Below, piece by piece: positions 53,779 to 62,710 of a stretch of DNA of 64,000 nucleotides. Both the position numbers and the translations under genes were made by a program. Origin of the DNA: JAHQVI01 sp963727575 (GTDB lineage: Bacteria; Pseudomonadota; Alphaproteobacteria; Rhizobiales; Rhodomicrobiaceae). The stretch lies in NCBI GenBank assembly GCA_963727575.1, contig CAVSIA010000001.1:1-64000 (forward strand), given 5' to 3'. Positions within the stretch are counted from its first letter, which is position 1, and every line of letters starts with the position of its first letter. The notes under the pieces are model-generated. The model ran no database searches. It saw only the letters and a list, made by a program, of their open reading frames with translations, and was not told where the DNA came from.

Positions 53779-54186
53779 CTAGCCAACTCGCCGATCGGGC
53801 TGCTTAGCAATTGGAGGCCGCCGCTTAAACCCGTTCACCAACTTCATGGTCTGCACCAGGAAGGTCTGCTTCTGCGGTTTTCGTAGGTCCAATTCGTACT
53901 GCAGCTTCGATGATCGCCAACATAGGGCCGTTAGTGCAATCACGACCGCAAGGTCGGTAAGGGTGCTGATTCCGCCAACGCTCTCAAGCTGTACCGACCC
54001 GACAGGAGGAACCTGCGCGCCTAGTTTCAACCCACCGCTGACCCGCATCGCTAGATACCCTGCTAGCGTAGTCAGGCTAGTAAACATCACACCCTTCTGT
54101 GCTTCGCGCCACATCAGCGTCGGGACAATGAGCCCCACGAAAATCAATCCGGCACCAGCCCAGAAAACCACGTCGTAGGAGATCAT
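53779..54186 (-). CDS. Hypothetical small membrane protein of a two-gene module
   Basis: 135 residues with three likely membrane segments: VVFWAGAGLIFVGLIVPTLM, VMFTSLTTLAGYLAMRVSGG and LTDLAVVIALTALCWRSSKL. A basic cytoplasmic tail follows (LDLRKPQKQTFLVQTMKLVN, then FKRRPP). Its ATG overlaps the stop of the upstream partner gene, so the two form one unit. Base composition is visibly less GC-rich than the flanking trp and moeA genes. I do not recognise the family. The pairing of a sensor-like protein with a membrane protein recalls effector modules in mobile defence loci, but this is speculation. Confidence 0.6.
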   Translation of the reverse strand: MISYDVVFWAGAGLIFVGLIVPTLMWREAQKGVMFTSLTTLAGYLAMRVSGGLKLGAQVPPVGSVQLESVGGISTLTDLAVVIALTALCWRSSKLQYELDLRKPQKQTFLVQTMKLVNGFKRRPPIAKQPDRRVG

Positions 54187-54899
54187 TCGTCTTCTCCCAC
54201 GCTAGGCCGCAGCGAATTAACCAGCCCAAAGAATGCGGCTGCTAGGGCTAACGCAGCAGGAGAAACCGCCCCGGTCAGTGCGCCCCACGCCAACGTCCAC
54301 ACTAACATCCCGACAAGGGAAAACACTGGCACCCACCGTGCCAGGAGCAACCGCCTGTCTTCCTCGTCGAAATCTCCAGCGAGTTCTTTCAGCTCTCGCC
54401 AGGACATGAAACCTAGCCGCCTCCCTGCTTCGACCTCCTTCCGGAGCCAATTGTTGCGGGTTGAATACAGCACGTGCTCATCAAACGTGCCCATCTCCTG
54501 CTTATGCTCAATCAGCTTCGTTATGATGCCTCTACGCGATTTGACCGAGGCATACTCAAAAATGAAATCTCCTAGCTCATCATCCGCAAACAGCATGCGG
54601 TTATGCGGCCTTAGCCCCGGATGATTCAGCTCCACTATCTCACGGATTTCGTTGTGCGAAGCGCCCACCAAAAAAATCAGCTTGTAGCTTGAGTACTGGC
54701 GTTCGCTCGGTAACCGGGCATCCTGCAACTCTACCGCGAAGCCTCGCTCTGCGAAGAAAGCCCTAATACGCGCCATCCCAGGGTTGCCTCCCTCGCCCAC
54801 GCGCAAAATCATCAACGGCCAGTACTTTGTGAACTGACCGTTCTGCTTCTCTTCCGGCTCCTCAGATCTGAATACGAGACTGCGCTTGAACGCGACCAC
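54183..54899 (-). CDS. Hypothetical protein: alpha/beta domain plus two membrane helices
   Basis: About 238 residues. I took a GTG at 54899 because GGAGG lies five bases before it; TTG 54914 is a longer alternative. Residues about 25-100 look like a nucleotide-binding-like alpha/beta fold: YWPLMILRVGEGGNPGMARI, FFAERGFAVELQDARLP, YKLIFLVGASHNEIREIVEL. A charged helical part follows (GIITKLIEHKQEMGTFDEHV, LRKEVEAGRRLGFMSWRELK). Then two membrane helices (WVPVFSLVGMLVWTLAWGAL, AALALAAAFFGLVNSL). The layout resembles SLOG/TIR-like sensor-plus-2TM effectors such as SLATT proteins, without clear motifs. Function unknown. Confidence 0.6.
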   Translation of the reverse strand: MVAFKRSLVFRSEEPEEKQNGQFTKYWPLMILRVGEGGNPGMARIRAFFAERGFAVELQDARLPSERQYSSYKLIFLVGASHNEIREIVELNHPGLRPHNRMLFADDELGDFIFEYASVKSRRGIITKLIEHKQEMGTFDEHVLYSTRNNWLRKEVEAGRRLGFMSWRELKELAGDFDEEDRRLLLARWVPVFSLVGMLVWTLAWGALTGAVSPAALALAAAFFGLVNSLRPSVGEDE

Positions 54900-55276
54900 G
54901 AGCACCTCCGCCAATCGGAAAAGTCAGGATGCACAAGCGAAGCTTGTTGCGCGTCCGTGCTCCCGGTCTTATCAACCGCTTTTTACATTTAGGTCGCCGC
55001 CGCACATGTTTGGCAGCCGCCGTTCTTGTATCTCTGGCAGGTCGCAATTAATCCAAGCAACCGTCGCCTTGTCCGCCGCGCTACGACCGATGATTGCGTG
55101 CGGCATGCACACAGTCCCGGACCTGTCGCCAACGCCAGAAGAACAGCCATGTCCGCTCCCACCCGCATCCCGGACGAGGCTCACCCCGGCGTTGGTCGCC
55201 CGTATCTGCGCATTGACCAAAGACCGGGCGGCGTGATCTGTTGGCTGCAACGCTACACATTGCTGAGCATTTGCCC
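54900..55276. other. Right flank of the inserted module
   Basis: 377 bases between the divergent module and moeA. A short ORF from 55149 (MSAPTRIPDEAHPGVGRPYL) and one on the minus strand (54972-55250, with GVSLVRDAGGSG) are open, but I cannot support either. I found no direct repeat matching the left boundary near 53680-53780. Confidence 0.4.
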
Positions 55277-56470
55277 ATGTTATCCGTTGCCGAAGCCCTG
55301 ACGCGCGTTCTTGCCGGCATCGAACCCCTGTCCGCCGAAACCGTGCCGCTTGCCGCGGCCACCGGCCGCGTGCTTGCCGAGGACGTCGCCGCCCGGCTGA
55401 CGCAGCCGCCCTTCAACGCATCGGCCATGGACGGTTATGCGGTCCGGCGCGCCGACCTCGCTGGCCTTCCCAAGCGAGTGAGGCTCATCGGCGAGTCGGC
55501 CGCGGGGCATCCTTTCGACGGCGCCGTCGGCCCGGACGAAGCGGTGCGCATTTTTACCGGCGCGCCGGTCCCGGACGGCGCCGACTACGTCGTGATCCAG
55601 GAAAATGTCGCCGCCACCGACGGTTACGCGGAGATCCGCGAGCTCGGCAGCAGCAATTCGATCCGCCCGCGCGGCGGCGATTTTCACGAAGGCCGGGTGC
55701 TGCTGCGTGCCGGCAAGCGGCTCAACGGGCGTGACCTCATGCTTGCCGCGCAGATGAACCACGCCGCCCTGCCCGTCCGCCGTCACCCGAAGGTCGCCAT
55801 TCTGGCCTCGGGCGACGAACTCGTCCCGCCCGGCGAAACGCCCGGCATCGGCCAGATCATCTCCTCGATCCCGACCGGCCTCTCCGCCATGCTGCGTCAG
55901 GCCGGCGCGGACCCGCTGCCGCTCGGCATCGCCCGCGACACGATGGAGAGTCTGGCTACGCATCTTGCCGCCGCCAGCGATGCGGACGTGCTCGTCACCA
56001 TCGGCGGGGCTTCGGTCGGCGACCACGACCTCGTCCGCGGCGCGCTGGAGACGGCCGGCTACGCCATCGCTTTCCACAAGATCGCCATGCGCCCCGGCAA
56101 GCCGCTGATGTCGGGCGCCAAGGACGGGCAGCGGGTCATCGGTCTGCCGGGCAATCCGGTGTCGGCGATGATGTGCGCCGTCGTCTTCCTGCTGCCGCTC
56201 GTCGCCGCCCTGCTGGGCGAGGACCGCCCCGAGGTCCGGGAAAGGACGATTCGCCTCGCCGTCGCGCTGCTCGAGAACGGCCCGCGCCAGCATTACATGC
56301 GCGGCCGCTATGTCTGGCGCGACGAGGAACGCACCGTGGAGCCCCTGCCCTCGCAGGACAGCTCGCTGACCGCCGCGTTGGCATCAGCCGACTGCCTGAT
56401 CGTCCGCCCGCCCCATGCCCCCGCCGCGCAAGCCGGCGAGAGGGTGCAGATCCTGCCGCTCGACATTTGA
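55277..56470 (+). CDS. moeA: Molybdopterin molybdotransferase MoeA
   Basis: 397 residues from MLSVAEALTRVLAGIEPLSA. PPFNASAMDGYAVRRADL is the MoeA signature, IRIFTGAPVPDGAD-like (VRIFTGAPVPDGADYVVIQE) follows, and the MPT-binding core has ILASGDELVPPGETPGIGQI, VTIGGASVGDHDLVRGAL and MRPGKPLMSGAKDGQRVIGL plus PGNPVS. It inserts molybdate into adenylated molybdopterin. No good ribosome binding site is seen, possibly because the foreign insertion changed the upstream DNA. lexA follows. Confidence 0.96.
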   Translation: MLSVAEALTRVLAGIEPLSAETVPLAAATGRVLAEDVAARLTQPPFNASAMDGYAVRRADLAGLPKRVRLIGESAAGHPFDGAVGPDEAVRIFTGAPVPDGADYVVIQENVAATDGYAEIRELGSSNSIRPRGGDFHEGRVLLRAGKRLNGRDLMLAAQMNHAALPVRRHPKVAILASGDELVPPGETPGIGQIISSIPTGLSAMLRQAGADPLPLGIARDTMESLATHLAAASDADVLVTIGGASVGDHDLVRGALETAGYAIAFHKIAMRPGKPLMSGAKDGQRVIGLPGNPVSAMMCAVVFLLPLVAALLGEDRPEVRERTIRLAVALLENGPRQHYMRGRYVWRDEERTVEPLPSQDSSLTAALASADCLIVRPPHAPAAQAGERVQILPLDI

Positions 56471-56524
56471 CGGCGCGGATCTTTTCCGTGAAAATTCTGT
56501 CGCCTGTGCCGTAAAGCGCTTGCG

Positions 56525-56564
56525 GAACACAACTAGAACAAGTATAGATGTTCTCGCTTTGTAC
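56525..56564 (+). promoter_or_regulatory. LexA (SOS) boxes upstream of lexA
   Basis: GAAC-ACAACTA-GAAC (56525-56539) is a perfect alphaproteobacterial LexA box (GAAC-N7-GAAC). A second near-match, GTTC-TCGCTTT-GTAC, is at 56550-56564. Both lie 58-97 bases before the lexA ATG, consistent with autorepression. Confidence 0.85.
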
Positions 56565-56621
56565 AAATGTGATTTTCCGTGCGCCTGCTTTCGCCGCGAG
56601 GCGGAGATTTGAGGAAACAGA

Positions 56622-57332
56622 ATGCTGACGCCCAAGCAGAAAGAGCTTCTCCTGTTCATTAATGAAAGGCTGAAGGAGTCCGGCGTGCCGCCCTCCTATG
56701 ACGAGATGAAGGAAGCGCTCGATCTGCGGTCGAAGTCCGGCATTCACAGGCTCATCACGGCGCTGGAAGAGCGCGGCTTCATCCGGCGCCTGCCACATCG
56801 CGCCAGGGCGCTGGAAATCATCAAACTGCCCGAAATCTCGCAAACCACGTTCAAACGCGGCGGCTCCCCAGGTTTTTCGCCGTCCGTCATCGAAGGCTAC
56901 CGGCGGCGCGGCTTCCAGGAAAACGACGAGGAGACCGACACCTATTCGCATGGCCCCGGCATTCCGGTGATGGGGCGCATCGCGGCCGGCGTGCCCCGCG
57001 CGGCGATCGAGACGCACAGCCACAGCATCAACGTGCCCCAGGAAATGCTCGCGTCGGGGGACCATTTCGCCCTCGAGGTCAAAGGCGACTCGATGATCGA
57101 TGCCGGCATTCTCGATGGCGATACCGTGGTGATCCGCAAGACCGACACGGCCGTCAACGGCGACATCGTCGTGGCGCTGGTCGACGACGAGGAAGCAACC
57201 CTCAAGCGCTTCCGAAGAAAGGGTCAGTCCGTCGCGCTCGAAGCCGCCAACCCGGCCTATGAGACGCGCATTTTCGGGCCGGACCGCATTCGCATCCAGG
57301 GCAAGCTGGTCGGGCTGCTGCGGCGTTATTGA
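56622..57332 (+). CDS. lexA: LexA repressor
   Basis: 236 residues. MLTPKQKELLLFINERLKES then PPSYDEMKEALDLRSKSGIH is the winged helix DNA-binding domain. MGRIAAGVPRAAIE has the Ala-Gly self-cleavage site, KGDSMIDAGILDGD the catalytic Ser, and VDDEEATLKRF the Lys. It represses SOS genes and autocleaves when RecA is activated. GAGGAAACAG precedes the ATG. Slightly longer than E. coli LexA because of the linker (SPSVIEGYRRRG), as in alphaproteobacteria. Confidence 0.97.
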   Translation: MLTPKQKELLLFINERLKESGVPPSYDEMKEALDLRSKSGIHRLITALEERGFIRRLPHRARALEIIKLPEISQTTFKRGGSPGFSPSVIEGYRRRGFQENDEETDTYSHGPGIPVMGRIAAGVPRAAIETHSHSINVPQEMLASGDHFALEVKGDSMIDAGILDGDTVVIRKTDTAVNGDIVVALVDDEEATLKRFRRKGQSVALEAANPAYETRIFGPDRIRIQGKLVGLLRRY

Positions 57333-59593
57333 CCCGTCGCCGCCTCGCCGGAACCATCGTGCGTTGAACCGGCCGCCGGCACCTTCTCCGCGGCGCCGTC
57401 GGGTGCAGTTGCCGGGATCTTTTCGCGGCGGCGATAGCTGACAACCCAGGGGCGCTCGCCTCGACCCGCCGCCACGGTGCGCACCTCGATGCCGCTGCCC
57501 GTAAGCCTGAGCGTATGCGCGCCGCGCTCCTCCAGGTCCCGGCTGTCGATCACGATATCGGGCTGGGCGCAGCGTTCCGGGATCGGGAAGCTGGCGATCA
57601 GGATGGCCGCGCGCCGGCAGTCGTCGGCGAGCGCGGAGGGGTGGAAAACATGGCTGACCAGCCGCCCTTTGACCAGCGCAATGCAGCTTGACGCATCGCA
57701 TTGGAACGCTTTCGAGCCGCGCGCGGCCTTGACGGGTCGGACGTCGCCATCAGCCTCCATCCAGCGTTCGAGGCTGAAAGAGCCCTTCCGCGATTTCGGC
57801 GTGGCGATCAGGCCGTCCGTGTCGCGGATGGCGACGAGATTGCCGTCGCGGTCCACCCAGATATCGCGGACGCGCGCCCGAGCGGGACGATCGCCAGCCC
57901 GGCGCCGATCGCGATCAGACCCAGCCAGCGCCAGCGTCCGCGCCAGATCATCACCCACAGCGCGCCGCCCACCATCGGCACGAGCGCCCATTCGGCGAAT
58001 GCGGCGATGGGCAGCGAAGCGCCGGGCAGACGCGCGATGGCCCCGGCAATGGCGAGCATCGCGGCGATGCCCTGGTCCATCAGCATCAGCGGTGCGGCCT
58101 CCAGGCCAAGCGGCATGACGACCAGCGAAAGCAGCACCATCGGCATCACGGCGAAGGCGACCACGGGCATGGCCAGAATATTTCCGACAACGGAATAGAC
58201 CGCGATGCGGTGGAAGTGGTAGGCGGCGAGCGGATCGACCGCCACACTTGCAAGCAACGTCGTGGCGCCGATGTCGGTGAAGAACACCAGCGGCACCGCG
58301 ACGGCGGCCGGCCAAGCGGAAAACAGCCGCAGCGGCGGACGGGATTCGTAGAACGCGATCAGCGCCGCGGTTGCCGCGAACGACATTTGAAAACTGGCAT
58401 CGGCGAGACTTTGCGGCGCAACGAGCAGGATCAGCAGCGCCGCGATGGCGAGGTTGCGCAGGCTGAGCGCCGGCCGGTTCAGAATGACGGCGATGAAGAT
58501 GATCGCCACCATGATATAGGCGCGCACCGCCGACACCGCCGCCCCCGACATGGCGAGATAGAGGCTGGCGATGAACAGCGCGCCCACCGCCGCCCACACC
58601 CTGATGGGAAACCGCAGCGCGATCGCCGGGACGAGGCCGAGCGCGGCGCGGATCAGCCAGAACATCGCGCCGGCCGTCAGCGCCATGTGGAATCCGGAGA
58701 TCGCGATGACATGGGCGAGCCCGGCGTCGCGCAGCGCCTGGCGGGTGGCCTCGGAAATCTCCCCCGTCTCTCCGACCATCAGCGCCTTGGCGACGGCGCC
58801 GCGGTCGCCGGACAGCTGGGCGCCGATCCGCGCCGCAATCGCGTGCCGCAGATTGGCGAGCCAGGCGCGGGCGGTCAGCGTGGACGGCGCCGGAGGCAGG
58901 ATCCGGCAGCGGCTCGATCTTGCCCATGGCGTAGCCGCTCGCGCCGATCCCCTTGAACCAGTAGAACCGCGCGAAATCGAACCCGCCGGGGGCGGCCGGC
59001 TCGGGCGGCGGCATCAACGTGGCGCGCACCCGGATCGCCGTGCCCGGCAAGGGCGCATCGCTGCCGCGAATGCTGATCCGCGCGCGGCGCGGCATCTCCT
59101 GGCCGCCGAGCTTGTCGACATGGATGAGCCGCAAGGTGAGCCGCGTGCGGCTTTCCTGATACTCCATGCGCTCGACCCAGCCGTCGAGCGTGACGTAATG
59201 CAGCGTCTTCTTCAGCACCGGCGCATCCACCCGCACGGCCTGCAGCTTGGCGGCGAGAATGCCGAGCGCCGACATCAACAGCACGGAGCTGAGGATGAGC
59301 CGCAGGCTGGTCGCGCGGAAGAACAGGCGAAGGGCGGCGGTGACGATCACCGCGGCGAAGGCGAGAGCGGCGGGCGGCTCGACGGGGAGGAAAAGATAAA
59401 AGGCGATGCCGCAACCGAAGAACACCGGCAGCCAGAGGAACCAGCGCCCGCGTTCGCCGTCGAGCGCCGCCTCGAGACGCTCCGCCCAGCCGGCCGCCGG
59501 AACCGGCAACGCCCCGCGCACGCGATAGCGGGCCACGGCGCCTCGACCGTCCGCGCGCCGGACCCCGGTCAACGCCGCTTCATTCAGTGACAT
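57326..59593 (-). CDS. comEC: ComEC/Rec2-family DNA uptake protein, two compensating frameshifts
   Basis: The start (MSLNEAALTGVRRADGRG), two membrane segments and the DUF4131-like part (FFGCGIAFYLFLPVEPPAAL, RISIRGSDAPLPGTAIRVRA) are in one frame. Near 58898 the frame shifts into APSTLTARAWLANLRHAIAA, ALMVGETGEISEATRQALRD, GLAHVIAISGFHMALTAGAM (the ComEC signature) and many helices. Near 57880 it shifts back to DIWVDRDGNLVAIRDTDGL and the C-terminal domain. Together they make a full ComEC of about 755 residues, the inner-membrane channel for single-stranded DNA. Its 3' end overlaps lexA by seven bases, and it is divergent from gltX. Confidence 0.85.
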   Translation of the reverse strand: MSLNEAALTGVRRADGRGAVARYRVRGALPVPAAGWAERLEAALDGERGRWFLWLPVFFGCGIAFYLFLPVEPPAALAFAAVIVTAALRLFFRATSLRLILSSVLLMSALGILAAKLQAVRVDAPVLKKTLHYVTLDGWVERMEYQESRTRLTLRLIHVDKLGGQEMPRRARISIRGSDAPLPGTAIRVRATLMPPPEPAAPGGFDFARFYWFKGIGASGYAMGKIEPLPDPASGAVHADRPRLARQSAARDCGADRRPAVRRPRRRRQGADGRRDGGDFRGHPPGAARRRARPCHRDLRIPHGADGRRDVLADPRRARPRPGDRAAVSHQGVGGGGRAVHRQPLSRHVGGGGVGGARLYHGGDHLHRRHSEPAGAQPAQPRHRGAADPARCAAKSRRCQFSNVVRGNRGADRVLRIPSAAAAVFRLAGRRRGAAGVLHRHRRHDVACKCGGRSARRLPLPPHRGLFRCRKYSGHARGRLRRDADGAAFAGRHAAWPGGRTADADGPGHRRDARHCRGHRASARRFAAHRRIRRMGARADGGRRAVGDDLARTLALAGSDRDRRRAGDRPARARVRDIWVDRDGNLVAIRDTDGLIATPKSRKGSFSLERWMEADGDVRPVKAARGSKAFQCDASSCIALVKGRLVSHVFHPSALADDCRRAAILIASFPIPERCAQPDIVIDSRDLEERGAHTLRLTGSGIEVRTVAAGRGERPWVVSYRRREKIPATAPDGAAEKVPAAGSTHDGSGEAATGQ

Positions 59594-59684
59594 TCGCCAA
59601 GGCCTGCCTTACGCGCCGCGCCGCCCTGTGCTAAACCCACGGCAACCAGATCTCTTTCATTCAGACTGTACGGACCTCCATCCT

Positions 59685-61112
59685 ATGCCCGGTAACGTCG
59701 TCACACGCTTCGCACCATCCCCGACGGGGTTTCTACATATAGGCGGCGCTCGCACCGCCCTGTTCAACTGGCTCTACGCGAAGGCGACCGGCGGCCGCTT
59801 CCTGCTGCGCATCGAAGACACCGACCGCGCCCGATCCACCGAAGAGGCGATTCACGCGATCGTCGATGGGTTGAAATGGCTGGGGCTCGACTGGGACGGC
59901 GAGCCGGTATTCCAGTTCGCGCGCGCCGGCCGGCATGCCGAGGTCGCACGCACGCTGCTGGGCGAGGGCAAGGCCTATCGGTGCTATGCGACGCCGGCCG
60001 AGCTGGAGGCGATGCGCGAGAAGGCGCGGGCCGAGGGCCGCCCGCCGATCTATGACGGCACCTGGCGCGACCGCGACCCGGCGGACGCGCCCAAGGACAC
60101 GCCCTTCGCGGTGCGCTTCAAAAGCCCGATGGAGGGCGAGACCGTCATCGACGATCAGGTGCAGGGCCGCGTCGTCTTCCAGAACAAGGATCTCGACGAT
60201 CTCATCATCCTGCGCAGCGACGGCTCGCCGACCTACAATCTGTCCGTCGTCGTCGACGATCACGACATGGGCATCACCCATATCATCCGCGGCGACGACC
60301 ATCTGACCAATGCCGCGCGCCAGTCGCAGATCTATGCAGCCATGGGCTGGGAGCGGCCGGTGTTCGGCCATGTGCCGCTGATCCACGGCCCGGACGGCGC
60401 CAAGATGTCGAAGCGCCACGGCGCCCTCGGTGTCGAGGCCTATCGCGCAATGGGCTATCTGCCTGCTGCACTGCGAAACTATCTCGCCCGGCTCGGCTGG
60501 AGCCACGGCGACGACGAGATCTTCTCCACCGAGCAGATGATCGAGTGGTTCGGGCTCGACGCGCTCGGCAAGTCACCGGCGCGGTTCGATTTCGTCAAGC
60601 TGGAGAATCTCAACGGGCATTACATACGCGCGTCGAGCGATGAGGCGTTGATCGCGGCGCTGCGTGCGCTGCTCCTGCATCTGCCGCAGGAAAAGGGCTT
60701 CGCCGCCGGCTTGAGCGAGACGCAATGGGCCCAACTCGCCCTCGCCATGCCGGGCCTGAAGGAGCGCGCCAAGACCCTTGTCGAACTGCTGGATAATTCC
60801 CAATTCCTATTTGCCGAGCGGCCGCTGACCATGGAGGACAAGGCCGCAAAGCTTCTTACGCCGGAGGCGCGGGCGCGGCTGGGGTCGCTGAACGCGAAAT
60901 TCGCGGCGCTTGAAGACTGGACGGCCGAGAGCATCGAAGCAGCGGTGCGTGAGCACGCCGGCGAACTCGGTATAAAGCTCGGCGACCTTGCCCAGCCTTT
61001 GCGCGCTGCACTCACCGGACGGACCACGTCTCCCGGCATTTTCGACGTACTTTTCGTTCTCGGACGCGAGGAGTCGCACACTCGCATCGCCGATCAGACT
61101 GCGGCCCAATAG
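59685..61112 (+). CDS. gltX: Glutamyl-tRNA synthetase
   Basis: 475 residues. VVTRFAPSPTGFLHIGGART holds the HIGH-like motif, NWLYAKATGGRFLLRIEDTD the acceptor fold start, and DGAKMSKRHGALG the KMSKR loop. The C-terminal anticodon-binding part is all helical and ends GREESHTRIADQTAAQ. It charges tRNA-Glu (some alphaproteobacterial forms also tRNA-Gln, used with GatCAB). I took the ATG at 59685; an upstream in-frame ATG at 59628 would add 19 atypical residues. Confidence 0.96.
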   Translation: MPGNVVTRFAPSPTGFLHIGGARTALFNWLYAKATGGRFLLRIEDTDRARSTEEAIHAIVDGLKWLGLDWDGEPVFQFARAGRHAEVARTLLGEGKAYRCYATPAELEAMREKARAEGRPPIYDGTWRDRDPADAPKDTPFAVRFKSPMEGETVIDDQVQGRVVFQNKDLDDLIILRSDGSPTYNLSVVVDDHDMGITHIIRGDDHLTNAARQSQIYAAMGWERPVFGHVPLIHGPDGAKMSKRHGALGVEAYRAMGYLPAALRNYLARLGWSHGDDEIFSTEQMIEWFGLDALGKSPARFDFVKLENLNGHYIRASSDEALIAALRALLLHLPQEKGFAAGLSETQWAQLALAMPGLKERAKTLVELLDNSQFLFAERPLTMEDKAAKLLTPEARARLGSLNAKFAALEDWTAESIEAAVREHAGELGIKLGDLAQPLRAALTGRTTSPGIFDVLFVLGREESHTRIADQTAAQ

Positions 61113-61289
61113 CTGCGCCGGAATAGACTATTAAGGTCGTGCCCAAAATTTGAGCAGAAACTTCGACTTGCTAGACGATTTAAAACCGGCGATTTATTAT
61201 TGCGTTGCAAAATGAAGGGCTGCGCGCTGCAGCGAAAATCGGCAGGGCAGTGGCACCGAGAGAACGATCTCATATTCGAGGAGAGGACC

Positions 61290-62618
61290 ATGACCCTTAC
61301 GGCCCGTATGCCGGATAAGGAAAAGCTGGAGGCTACACGGCAAGCGACCTTCACTATCGACGGCAAAAAGGTTGATCTTCCGGTGTATTCCGGAACGATG
61401 GGCCCCGACGTCGTCGACATCTCCAAGTTTTACGCGCAGACCGGATGCTTTACTTACGATCCGGGATATACCTCCACTGGCGCCTGCCGTTCGGACATCA
61501 CCTTTATCGACGGCGAGGAAGGGGTTTTGCTGCATCGCGGTTATCCGATCGAGCAGCTTGCCGAAAACGGCAATTTCCTCGAGGTGGCGCATCTTCTGCT
61601 TTACGGCGAGTTGCCCGACCGGGAGCAGTATGCGGACTTTCTTAACCGCGTCACCTATCACACCATGCTGCACGAGCAGATGAACCGGCTCTATACCGGC
61701 TTCCGCCGGGACGCTCACCCGATGGCGGTCATGGTCGGCGTGGTCGGCGCGTTGTCGGCGTTCTATCACGACTTCACCGACATCAAGGACCCGGTGCAGC
61801 GCGACATCGCCGCCATCCGGATGATCGCCAAGATGCCGACCATCGCGGCAATGGCGTACAAATATGCAATCGGCCAGCCCTTCATCTACCCGCGTAACGA
61901 CCTCGATTACGCATCCAACTTCCTTTATATGAGCTTTGCCGTTCCGTGCGACGAATACCGGGTCAACCCGATCCTGTCGCGCGCCATGGACCGCATCTTC
62001 CTGCTCCACGCCGATCATGAGCAGAACGCCTCGACCTCGACGGTCCGGCTGGCCTCCTCCTCGGGCGCCAACCCCTTCGCCTGCATCGCCGCCGGCATCG
62101 CCTGCCTGTGGGGACCCGCGCATGGCGGCGCCAACGAGGCTGCCTTGAAGATGCTGATGGAGATCGGCACGGTCGACCGCATCCCGGAATTCGTGAAAAA
62201 GGCCAAGGACAAGGACGACCCGTTCCGTCTGATGGGCTTCGGTCATCGCGTTTACAAAAATTACGACCCGCGCGCGCGCGTCATGCAGAAGACCTGCCGC
62301 GAGGTGCTCGAGGTGGTCGGCATCCAGAACGACCCCCTGCTTCAGGTCGCGATGGAGTTGGAACGGATCGCGCTTGAGGACGAATATTTCGTCGAGAAGA
62401 AGCTGTATCCGAACATCGACTTCTATTCGGGCATCACGCTGAAGGCGCTCGGCTTCCCGACCTCCATGTTCACCGTATTGTTCGCCATCGCGCGCACGGT
62501 CGGCTGGATCGCCCAGTGGAAGGAAATGATCGAGGACCCGGATTATCGCATCGGCCGTCCGCGTCAGCTCTATACCGGCCCGGCAACACGCGACTACGTC
62601 CCGATCGACAAGCGCTGA
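61290..62618 (+). CDS. gltA: Citrate synthase
   Basis: 442 residues from MTLTARMPDKEKLEATRQ (GAGGAGAGGACC upstream). DPGYTSTGACRSDITFIDGE and EGVLLHRGYPIEQLAENG are the family start. MDRIFLLHADHEQNASTSTV has the first catalytic His, LWGPAHGGANEAALKML the second, and MGFGHRVYKNYDPRARV with the later DFYSGI the Asp and citrate-binding residues. It is the hexameric NADH-sensitive type by length. It starts the TCA cycle from oxaloacetate and acetyl-CoA. A strong terminator follows. Confidence 0.97.
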   Translation: MTLTARMPDKEKLEATRQATFTIDGKKVDLPVYSGTMGPDVVDISKFYAQTGCFTYDPGYTSTGACRSDITFIDGEEGVLLHRGYPIEQLAENGNFLEVAHLLLYGELPDREQYADFLNRVTYHTMLHEQMNRLYTGFRRDAHPMAVMVGVVGALSAFYHDFTDIKDPVQRDIAAIRMIAKMPTIAAMAYKYAIGQPFIYPRNDLDYASNFLYMSFAVPCDEYRVNPILSRAMDRIFLLHADHEQNASTSTVRLASSSGANPFACIAAGIACLWGPAHGGANEAALKMLMEIGTVDRIPEFVKKAKDKDDPFRLMGFGHRVYKNYDPRARVMQKTCREVLEVVGIQNDPLLQVAMELERIALEDEYFVEKKLYPNIDFYSGITLKALGFPTSMFTVLFAIARTVGWIAQWKEMIEDPDYRIGRPRQLYTGPATRDYVPIDKR

Positions 62619-62640
62619 TCGCGTCCGGCATGACAATGCC

Positions 62641-62680
62641 AATCCGGAAGACCGCGGCAGCGGCTTCCGGATTTTTCTTT
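62641..62680 (+). terminator. Rho-independent terminator after gltA
   Basis: AATCCGGAAG, a 13-base loop, CTTCCGGATT and then a T-rich run (TTTCTTT). A 10-bp stem plus U-tract ends the gltA transcript 22 bases after its stop. Confidence 0.85.
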
Positions 62681-62710
62681 GAGCGTATGTCCGTTTGACG
62701 CGTCTTTCAT

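Noticed and set aside
54972..55250. Minus-strand ORF with GVSLVRDAGGSG, reminiscent of amidohydrolases
   Set aside because: Only about ten residues resemble the family, and the rest shows no metal-binding motif. Likely chance.
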